DNA of 22,369 nt from a bacterium UBP3_UBA6266. Its GTDB lineage: Bacteria; Auribacterota; UBA6266. Of this stretch, positions 14,981-21,238 are shown one piece after another. The first letter of the stretch is position 1, and every line of letters starts with the position of its first letter. The notes under the pieces are model-generated. The model was given only the letters and a program-made list of their open reading frames with translations. It ran no database searches and was not told the origin of the DNA. The DNA lies in NCBI GenBank assembly GCA_002440765.1, contig DJVC01000053.1:12729-35097 (forward strand), read 5' to 3'. The position numbers and the translations under genes were made by a program.

Positions 14981-16786
14981 TCAAACCGTTTCTTCAAATT
15001 TTACAAGGTCCTCGAATTTGATATCAAATCCCAATATACCTATTATTTTATCTCCGGTATCCGTAACAGGAGCGGAAACAGTTATGCAAAGCCTACCGGT
15101 AATTTTAGAAGTATAAAAATCCGTAACACAGGATTTTCCGCTGCTCATGGGCTTTACAAACCATTCCCTGTCGGAAAAATTGCTGTCATGCAGCATTGTT
15201 TCATATTTTGCCTTATCCGCTATACTTGAAATATTTCTCGTAACCTTCCGGCCGGCCTTATCAACCACATACGCGAACTGAATAAACGGGTCTTCATCCA
15301 CAATCATTTCCAGTACGGGCTCAATTTTCACCGAATTCATGCTCTTTATCTCGGGTTTTTCGGCGTATTCCTCAACAAGGTGAAGCGCGAGTTCCCCGGC
15401 TCTTAATTTTAAACTGTCAAAATCGGATTGAAAATACTCAGGAAGATATTTTTTCCCTTTTGATAACAATTCTTCGGGGGATACAGACGTAATTCTCCCT
15501 TCTTCATACTGCTTCATTACCCAATCAAATATTTTCTTAACCCCGGGGTGCCGTTTATCTATCTTCATATTCTCTTTTAGCCGGATATAAGTATTGAACC
15601 AGTGAACAATTCCGGCCACTCCGGATTTGTCCGTAATGACTATCTCAATCGGTCGGTTCAATATCTTGGTGGTATCAAATATATTGTATATCTCCTCGTT
15701 CTTTAACACCCCGTCGGCATGAATACCGGCGCTTGTTGTATTAAATGTTTTCCCGACAAACGGGTAATTAGACGGGACATCGGCATTTATTACATCCCTG
15801 AAATAATTTCCGATATCGGTGATAGCGGCAGTATCCATACCGTCATTCGTTCCTTTTAACTGCATATACTCAATAACGGCCGCCTCAACAGGGCAATTTC
15901 CGGTTCTTTCCCCGTACCCCAACAGGCTGCCGTTTATAAAAGAACAACCGTACAGCCATGCGGCAACAGAATTAATAAGCACTTTATGAAAATCATTATG
16001 CCCGTGCCATTCAAGCAATTCACCCGGGATTCCACCTTCTTTATGAAATGTCTCTATAAGTCTGGGAACCCCCCGAGGAAGCGAAGCTTCAGGATAAGGA
16101 AGCCCGTAACCCATGGTATCACAAAGCCTGATTTTAATCGGAATTCCCGACTTCTCGCTGATATACATAAGTTTCTGCGCAAGAGGAAGAGCAAAGCCGT
16201 AAATATCAGCCCTGGTAATGTCCTCAAAATGACACCTTACTCTTATCCCCTCTGAAACAGCTGTTTCAACGATATCGATATATTTTTGAAACGCGGATTT
16301 TCTGTCGAGTTTTAACTTAAGATAAATATGGTAATCCGAAACAGAGGTTAAAATTCCTGTTTCTTTTAAACCGGTTTTCTTTACAAGTTTGAAATCGTCT
16401 TTTACGGCCCTTATCCAACCGGTCACTTCCGGGTACTTAAACCTTTTTCCCATACATTTTTCAACCGCTTCCCTGTCCTTGCTGCTGTACAGAAAAAACT
16501 CGGAAGCCCGTATTATGCCGTTGGGCCCGCTTAAACGGCTCAATAAACTGAAAATATCGACAATCTGATTCACAGAATAAGGGGGCCGGGCCTGCTGCCC
16601 GTCGCGGAAAGTGGTATCGGTAATAAATATATTCTCCGGAATATTCAGCTTCGGCGCCTTTTTATCAAAAACAATCTTCGGCACGTCGGAATAAGGAAAA
16701 TAATCCCTGAACAATTCCGGCTTTTCCCTGTTTTTCAGTATAAATTTCTTCGCGGGTTTGCCAAACAATTTTATTTTCTCACTCAT
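14981..16786 (-). CDS. DRE-TIM citrate/homocitrate/isopropylmalate synthase-like enzyme with C-terminal Cache/PAS-like domain
   Basis: A 601-residue two-part protein. Residues about 50-400 form an HMGL-like acyltransferase that condenses acetyl-CoA with a 2-oxoacid: DTTFRDGQQ (57-65, catalytic Arg61 and metal Asp62), HGHND (261-265, metal His pair), GERTGNCPVEAA (292-303) and SAGIHADG (352-359, His356). A linker to about 470 follows. Residues about 485-597 are not the LeuA regulatory domain but read like a Cache/PAS-fold ligand sensor: FAYVVDKAGRKVT, SDREWF, then CITVSAPVTDTGDKIIGILGFDI. Immediate neighbours are LeuC/LeuD and NADP isocitrate dehydrogenase, so a Re-type citrate synthase role is inferred; homocitrate or isopropylmalate synthase remain possible. 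The leuC frame follows directly. AAGAG lies eight bases before the ATG. Confidence 0.8.
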   Translation of the reverse strand: MSEKIKLFGKPAKKFILKNREKPELFRDYFPYSDVPKIVFDKKAPKLNIPENIFITDTTFRDGQQARPPYSVNQIVDIFSLLSRLSGPNGIIRASEFFLYSSKDREAVEKCMGKRFKYPEVTGWIRAVKDDFKLVKKTGLKETGILTSVSDYHIYLKLKLDRKSAFQKYIDIVETAVSEGIRVRCHFEDITRADIYGFALPLAQKLMYISEKSGIPIKIRLCDTMGYGLPYPEASLPRGVPRLIETFHKEGGIPGELLEWHGHNDFHKVLINSVAAWLYGCSFINGSLLGYGERTGNCPVEAAVIEYMQLKGTNDGMDTAAITDIGNYFRDVINADVPSNYPFVGKTFNTTSAGIHADGVLKNEEIYNIFDTTKILNRPIEIVITDKSGVAGIVHWFNTYIRLKENMKIDKRHPGVKKIFDWVMKQYEEGRITSVSPEELLSKGKKYLPEYFQSDFDSLKLRAGELALHLVEEYAEKPEIKSMNSVKIEPVLEMIVDEDPFIQFAYVVDKAGRKVTRNISSIADKAKYETMLHDSNFSDREWFVKPMSSGKSCVTDFYTSKITGRLCITVSAPVTDTGDKIIGILGFDIKFEDLVKFEETV

Positions 16787-16819
16787 ACGATAAACTCTTA
16801 CGCTCTTTCTGTCTTTTTA

Positions 16820-17137
16820 TCAGCTATTGTCTTTAATCCATTTTTCCAGGTCTGCTTTCTGCATAGCGCCCGATATCTGGTTTTTCACTTTGCCTTTCTC
16901 AAAGAGTATAAGCGTAGGCACGCTCAATATACTGTATTTTGAGGAAATATCAGGGCAATTATCTACATCCGCCTTAGCAAAAACAACATTATTAATGCTA
17001 TCGGAAACAGATTCAAATACAGGAGCCAACATTTTGCAGGGCATGCACCATTCAGCGGAAAAATCTACAAGAACCGATTTCTGGTTGTTGATAACTTTTT
17101 CTTCAAAATCAGCATCGGAAACATGAACTATCGCCAT
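16820..17137 (-). CDS. trxA: Thioredoxin
   Basis: Cytosolic thiol-disulfide oxidoreductase that reduces client disulfides, normally recharged by thioredoxin reductase. At 105 residues it is a typical single thioredoxin fold: VLVDFSAEWCMPCKMLAPVFE with redox Cys31 and Cys34, VDNCPDISSKYSILSVPTLILF with cis-Pro74, and GAMQKADLEKWI at the end. The active site is WCMPC instead of the usual WCGPC, which is seen in some thioredoxins and may shift redox potential. A strong AAGGAGG lies before the ATG. It heads the long leftward metabolic run, 33 bases before the acyltransferase gene; a shared transcript is likely but not shown. Confidence 0.95.
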   Translation of the reverse strand: MAIVHVSDADFEEKVINNQKSVLVDFSAEWCMPCKMLAPVFESVSDSINNVVFAKADVDNCPDISSKYSILSVPTLILFEKGKVKNQISGAMQKADLEKWIKDNS

Positions 17138-17180
17138 TTTTAACCTCCTTTTATATGTTAAAAACTAAAATTGAGTGATA

Positions 17181-17210
17181 ATGTTACCATTTAAAAACTT
17201 TCAAATGCAA
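17181..17210 (-). promoter_or_regulatory. Weak candidate promoter for trxA and the metabolic operon
   Basis: Minus-strand TTGCAT (17210-17205), an 18-base spacer and TAACAT (17186-17181). Both boxes are imperfect. It is the best arrangement I could find in front of trxA. Confidence 0.3.
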
Positions 17211-17468
17211 CAAAAATTTAACCCGTCTGATAGCTTCCAAACGATTGAAATTGAAACATAATTAATCATCATTAACCATAAAAATAAAATTAAAATGTCC
17301 CGGCATGAAGACATAAACATCGATTTATTATAGCTGCTTTACAGCTTATTTAATCCATCAGAAACAGGCTGCGGTAATCCCTTTTTATAGCATACAGGTT
17401 GCATACTTGATGTATACTGATATTTTTGACATTGCCGTTTAATATGATGATTTTTAATATTAAGTACC

Positions 17469-17497
17469 TTGACAGATACAAATACCGGGGGTATACT
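17469..17497 (+). promoter_or_regulatory. Strong sigma70-type promoter of the glycosidase locus
   Basis: Perfect TTGACA (17469-17474), a 17-base spacer, then TATACT (17492-17497). It predicts a start near 17504 and a leader of about 38 nt before the regulator GTG. The -10 box is embedded in a perfect palindrome, so the promoter is likely repressible. Confidence 0.8.
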
Positions 17498-17503
17498 AGT
17501 ATA
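17492..17503. promoter_or_regulatory. 12-bp perfect palindrome over the -10 box, candidate operator
   Basis: TATACTAGTATA reads identically on both strands and covers the -10 box and predicted start region. It lies just upstream of a GntR/LacI hybrid repressor gene, the expected place for an autoregulatory operator. A partial copy of the motif (GTATACTGATA) lies at 17412-17422. Confidence 0.5.
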
Positions 17504-17541
17504 GTCCTGCAAAACCGTTAAACATAGGGGTCAATAAAAAC

Positions 17542-18657
17542 GTGACAAACCACTCGCTAGACAGAAATAAACCGGTTTTTCTGTATATGCAATTAACAGA
17601 AGTCTTACGCAACAAGATAAGGGACCATACCTATAAGCCGGGCGAAATGATTCCATCCGAAGAAAAGCTCAGTAAGCTTTATCAGGTAAACCGCGCAACT
17701 GTGAGAAAAGCCATCGCCGAATTAATTAAGGGAAAACTTTTATATGCGGTTCCGGCTACAGGGACTTTTGTTTCAGAACCGGAAAAAGTGACCACTGCGA
17801 TTTCGGCAGAAAACAAAAACCTTACTTTCTGCTGGATAATAAAGGCCTACGGATTATCGGTTTTAGGGCCTTACCACATGGACCTGCTTACCGCTATTCA
17901 ATCTGAACTTTCAAACAACAACCATCTTGTCTTTCAGGATATATCCAAAAACGCAGAGTTACAGTATTCCGACCATTGGTCGGGATATTTTCTCATAGGA
18001 GAATTGCCGGATAACATAATAGAAAAATGTTACAGCAGTGAACTACCCTGTGTTTTCATAGACAGCAAACCATGCAACAAAATGCCTTCGGTCATTTCTG
18101 AAAACTACATGGGCGCCAAGGAAGCCGTTAAGCATCTTGTTGATTTAGGCCACAAACGGATAGCTTATATTCATTCTGACATAGAATCTTTTGTGGCAAA
18201 CGAAAGGTTCAGGGGTTATATTGATGCTTTGAAGGAATCCGGCATACCCATAGATAAAAACATCACAGCCGTAGGCGACATGCAGGTTGAAGGAGGCATC
18301 AGGGCAACAGAAAAGATCCTGAAAGACGCCCCCGACATAACTGCAATCTTTTCGGTTAACGATGAAACCGCCATAGGCGCATTAAAAGTAATGTCTCATA
18401 AAGGGATTTCCGTGCCGAAGGATATTTCTATTATCGGATTCGATGATATCGGATGGTCAAGACACTCCATCCCTCCTCTTACAACCGTCAGGATATTCAG
18501 ACCGGAACTCGCTTTTTATAGCGTAGAGCTGATGATGAATATGATTGAAAGGGATCATAACACATGCGCTCCTACAATCAGCATGCCGACAGAGCTGATT
18601 ATAAGAGAATCAACAGCGCCCGCGAAAGCCGGCTCACCAAAAGAAGGTGTGAAGTGA
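17542..18657 (+). CDS. GntR-type winged-helix regulator with LacI-like sugar-binding domain (AraR type)
   Basis: Predicted ligand-responsive transcription factor controlling the downstream glycosidases. Residues about 11-80 are a GntR winged helix (PSEEKLSKLYQVNRATVRKAIAELIKGKL, then a TGTFV wing). Residues about 95-360 are a periplasmic-binding-protein-like effector domain of the LacI/GalR type: GAKEAVKHLVDLGHKRIAYIHS, RFRGYIDAL, TAIFSVNDETAIGALKVM, ISIIGFDDIGWSRHSIPPLTTVR. This is the architecture of B. subtilis AraR. Translation starts at GTG 17542 with AGGGG 11 bases upstream. The strong promoter and palindrome precede it, and its stop overlaps the next gene start (GTGA), so it is probably autoregulated and co-transcribed with the glycosidases. 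The effector is probably an oligosaccharide-derived sugar; its identity is unknown. Confidence 0.92.
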   Translation: MTNHSLDRNKPVFLYMQLTEVLRNKIRDHTYKPGEMIPSEEKLSKLYQVNRATVRKAIAELIKGKLLYAVPATGTFVSEPEKVTTAISAENKNLTFCWIIKAYGLSVLGPYHMDLLTAIQSELSNNNHLVFQDISKNAELQYSDHWSGYFLIGELPDNIIEKCYSSELPCVFIDSKPCNKMPSVISENYMGAKEAVKHLVDLGHKRIAYIHSDIESFVANERFRGYIDALKESGIPIDKNITAVGDMQVEGGIRATEKILKDAPDITAIFSVNDETAIGALKVMSHKGISVPKDISIIGFDDIGWSRHSIPPLTTVRIFRPELAFYSVELMMNMIERDHNTCAPTISMPTELIIRESTAPAKAGSPKEGVK

Positions 18658-20540
18658 AAAATAATCGTTTTTTAATAACAATATGCTTTTCCATTTTATT
18701 CTTTAATTTACATACCGTTTTACCGGCATCACCGGAATTAAGCAACCCGGGCACAGAAAAAATAGTCGAATATGAAAAATACGGGCGTTTTGAAAACCCC
18801 GGCACATTAAAGTATAAATACAAAATAATGGACCAGCCCGGCCTGGCGGCAGCAATCGGCGAAGGCATATTCCCTGATACAACATCTGTTTTCAAAGACC
18901 CCGAATATCTAAAAGCGCTGAGAACACGTAAACTCGAGGGAAACCAATGGGATTTCATAAATACCGACGACCATATGACAAACTTTTACAAATGGGCGAC
19001 TATAAATGAAGACCCGGGGGTAAAACTGTATTATACCGCTCTTGCCCTGGAAAAAGCGGGGGAATACGAACATGCGTTAAAAGCTTATTATGCGGTTATA
19101 GTAATGTTTCCCAGAGCTGTCGGATGGACATACTGGCACACACCTTTGTATATGTCAAAACTCGCCTACGACAGAATAGACATGCTTTTAAGAAAACATC
19201 CCGAACTGGGCATGAAAATGAAAAACACAAAAGTCGACATAATCAACGGATTTGACAATGATCTTAAAAATGACAAATTTCTAATAGATCCCGGCTATAT
19301 CGTGGAATGCAATCCGGATGAAGTAATTCCTCCCAGACCGGATCTTTCAAAACTGAAATCAATCGAGACAAGAGGGGGAGACTACGTAAAACTCGTAAAA
19401 TATGAAATAGGGCACTGGCAGATGTTTGTCGACGGAAAACCTTTCATCATGAAGGCAATGGCATACTCCCCCAACGTTGTAGGCAGAAGCCCCGAATTCG
19501 GCACCCTTACCGTGCATAAAGACTGGCAGTTGGACGATTTGAACAAAAACGGCAAAATTGACGGTTTCTTCGATTCATGGATTGATAAAAACGCAAACAA
19601 TATCCAGGACGCCGATGAGCCTGTCATCGGAGACGCGACACTGCTCAGGGAAATGGGCTGCAATGTAATAAGATGCTATCACGGAATATATAATAAGGAA
19701 CTTTTCAGAAAATTGAAAGAAGATTACGGCATTTACGCAATAGTCGGTAATTATATAGGCGTTTATGCCGTTGATTCCGGGGCTACATGGCTGGAAGGAA
19801 CCGATTACACAAACCCGGACCAGAAAAAAAACATGCTTAAAAGCGTACGCGACATGGTCGAAGACCTGAAGGATGAAGACTTTATAATAATGTGGGTGCT
19901 CGGCAATGAGAATAATTACGGAAACGCAAACAATTCCCAGTCTCATCCGGAAGCTTACTATTCCTTCGCAAATGAAGCGGCAAAATTAATTCATGAATTA
20001 GACCCGATGAAAAGACCGGTCGCAATCTGCAACGGCGATGTATTTCTTGTCGATAAATGCGCAGAATTCGCGCCGGATATTGATGTGTACGGTTCTAACT
20101 GTTACAGAGGCACCTTCGGATTCGGAAACCACCTGTGGTCGGATATAAAAAATGTTTATGACAGGCCTGTCCTGATAACGGAATACGGGTGCTCCGCCTA
20201 CTTTAACAATCAGAGCCTTGAATACGGCGAAGAAAAACAGATGCTTTACCATAAAGGAAACTGGGAAGATATAGCTTTTAACGCGGCGGGAGAGAGCGGC
20301 GAGGGTAACGCGATAGGCGGTGTTGTCTATGAGTGGGCTGATGAATGGTGGAAAAGGATGGATCTGACGGATGCCGCCGTACAGGATACCATTCCCAGTT
20401 TCGGAGCGCCTATGCCCGACGGATGGAGTCATGAGGAATGGCTGGGAATAACATCACAGGGTGACGGCAAAAACAGCCCCTTCTATAGACGTTTAAGGCC
20501 GACCTATTTTTATTATAAAGAACTCTGGAATAAGGATTGA
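18654..20540 (+). CDS. Secreted clan GH-A (GH2/GH5-like) TIM-barrel glycosidase with EF-hand-like insert
   Basis: A 628-residue exported enzyme with a signal peptide (MKNNRFLITICFSILFFNLHTVLPA). Residues about 30-245 are a helical N-terminal region including one TPR-like hairpin (YYTALALEKAGEYEHALKAYYAVIVMFP). The barrel starts at FVDGKPFIMKAMAYSP (258-273). Catalytic Glu pair: acid/base Glu419 in WVLGNEN and nucleophile Glu510 in LITEYG, with an aromatic cleft YEWADEWW (559-566). Between the first strand and VIRCYHG lie two calcium-loop-like stretches, DLNKNGKID (295-303) and DKNANNIQDADE (311-322). The exact family (GH2, GH5, GH72-like) and substrate are uncertain. The start is GTG 18654, overlapping the regulator stop, with AGAAGG six bases upstream; a longer frame from 18564 would lose the signal peptide. 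Confidence 0.82.
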   Translation: MKNNRFLITICFSILFFNLHTVLPASPELSNPGTEKIVEYEKYGRFENPGTLKYKYKIMDQPGLAAAIGEGIFPDTTSVFKDPEYLKALRTRKLEGNQWDFINTDDHMTNFYKWATINEDPGVKLYYTALALEKAGEYEHALKAYYAVIVMFPRAVGWTYWHTPLYMSKLAYDRIDMLLRKHPELGMKMKNTKVDIINGFDNDLKNDKFLIDPGYIVECNPDEVIPPRPDLSKLKSIETRGGDYVKLVKYEIGHWQMFVDGKPFIMKAMAYSPNVVGRSPEFGTLTVHKDWQLDDLNKNGKIDGFFDSWIDKNANNIQDADEPVIGDATLLREMGCNVIRCYHGIYNKELFRKLKEDYGIYAIVGNYIGVYAVDSGATWLEGTDYTNPDQKKNMLKSVRDMVEDLKDEDFIIMWVLGNENNYGNANNSQSHPEAYYSFANEAAKLIHELDPMKRPVAICNGDVFLVDKCAEFAPDIDVYGSNCYRGTFGFGNHLWSDIKNVYDRPVLITEYGCSAYFNNQSLEYGEEKQMLYHKGNWEDIAFNAAGESGEGNAIGGVVYEWADEWWKRMDLTDAAVQDTIPSFGAPMPDGWSHEEWLGITSQGDGKNSPFYRRLRPTYFYYKELWNKD

Positions 20541-20565
20541 CTACAAAATTTCTCTCTGTTAATCT
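20537..20565 (+). promoter_or_regulatory. Possible internal promoter before the CBM-like gene
   Basis: TTGACT (20537-20542, overlapping the glycosidase stop), a 17-base spacer, then TAATCT (20560-20565). The -35 is good, the -10 poor. It could give extra expression of the small secreted protein. Confidence 0.3.
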
Positions 20566-20606
20566 TTTAAAATTGGAGAGATGAGCTATCAAAGGAGGAA
20601 AGAACG

Positions 20607-21182
20607 ATGAAGAGATGTATATTATTTGCTTTCGCCATTCTTGTCACAAGCTTTGCGGTAGGTGTTGATTTTCCTTTCAATGTTTACACAGACAATATGG
20701 CAAAAGGAAACCATTATGTGCCTTCAGGCTGGATGGGAGACGTAGGCGCAATTCAGGCGAATCAAAACTGCACAGAAACACCTTACGCCGGAAAAACATG
20801 TATAAAAATAACTTATACGGGAAAAACAACAAATAATCAGGGTTGGATAGGAATATACTGGCAAAACCCTGCCAATAACTGGGGAAGTTCCAAGGGCGGT
20901 TACAACCTTACCGGAGCAAAAACGCTTGAATTCTGGGCTCGCGGCGAAAAAGGCGGAGAAACCGTAGAATTTAAAATGGGAGGAATCACCGGGGAATTTT
21001 CCGATACTGATACAGTTTCCGGCGGTCCTACAACCCTTACCAGCGAATGGAAAAAATATTCAATAGATCTTTCAGACACCGACCTCAGCTATATCAGCGG
21101 CGGATTCTGTTTTGCGGCTTCACAACTTGACAATCCGGATGGAGCCGTATTTTATTTGGACGACATTCAATACGTGCAGTAA
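20607..21182 (+). CDS. Small secreted carbohydrate-binding-module-like jelly-roll protein
   Basis: 191 residues with a Sec signal peptide (MKRCILFAFAILVTSFAVG). The rest is one beta-sandwich-like domain: FNVYTDNMA at the start, then GWIGIYWQNPANNWG, LTGAKTLEFWARGEKGGETVEFKMGG, EWKKYSIDLSD, and a closing GAVFYLDDIQYV. This pattern (edge strand, LxFWARG, WxxYxIDLS, YxDDI) is typical of galactose-binding-like CBMs attached to glycoside hydrolases. Here it stands alone between two glycosidases, so it may hold the substrate or the enzymes near it. Aromatics Trp, Tyr and Trp in the GIYWQNP region are plausible sugar contacts. A very strong AAAGGAGG lies eight bases before the ATG, suggesting high expression. 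No catalytic residues are recognised. Confidence 0.8.
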   Translation: MKRCILFAFAILVTSFAVGVDFPFNVYTDNMAKGNHYVPSGWMGDVGAIQANQNCTETPYAGKTCIKITYTGKTTNNQGWIGIYWQNPANNWGSSKGGYNLTGAKTLEFWARGEKGGETVEFKMGGITGEFSDTDTVSGGPTTLTSEWKKYSIDLSDTDLSYISGGFCFAASQLDNPDGAVFYLDDIQYVQ

Positions 21183-21191
21183 ATTTTCACA

Positions 21192-21223
21192 GCGCCGGAA
21201 GAGCGGTCATGCTTTTCCGGCGC
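21192..21223 (+). terminator. Strong intercistronic hairpin between CBM-like and second glycosidase genes
   Basis: GCGCCGGAAGAGC pairs with GCTTTTCCGGCGC (one G-U) around a 6-base loop, 13 bp in all, followed by CTTT. It ends four bases before the AAGGAG of the next gene. It could be a partial terminator that lowers downstream expression or a stem that protects upstream mRNA. Confidence 0.65.
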
Positions 21224-21238
21224 CTTTAAGGAGATCTC

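Larger units (their letters stand above)
17138..17541. other. 404-bp divergent intergenic region between trxA and the sugar regulator
   Basis: AT-rich and without a credible gene on either strand. It holds the weak trxA promoter at its left, the strong regulator promoter and palindrome at its right (17469-17503), and a second GTATACT at 17412-17418, 79 bp from the one in the promoter. I see no riboswitch-like or tRNA-like structure. Confidence 0.7.

Noticed and set aside
13725..16786. Leucine biosynthesis operon
   Set aside because: Family names suggest LeuA/C/D, but the synthase lacks a LeuA regulatory domain, no isopropylmalate dehydrogenase follows, and the dehydrogenase present is an NADP isocitrate dehydrogenase with the correct specificity residues. 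Not excluded, only less likely.
17425..17465. Second TTGACA (about 17426) as a tandem promoter for the regulator
   Set aside because: No acceptable -10 box occurs 16-18 bases downstream; TATGAT is at only 11 and TAATAT at about 23.
18564..18653. Upstream extension of the first glycosidase from an ATG at 18564
   Set aside because: It overlaps the regulator coding region by 90 bp, encodes a highly charged tail before the signal peptide, and has no good ribosome binding site. The GTG at 18654 has AGAAGG and opens a proper signal peptide.
20550..20581. TCTCTC/GAGAGA inverted pair before the CBM-like gene as a terminator
   Set aside because: Only six base pairs with a 20-base loop and no following U tract.
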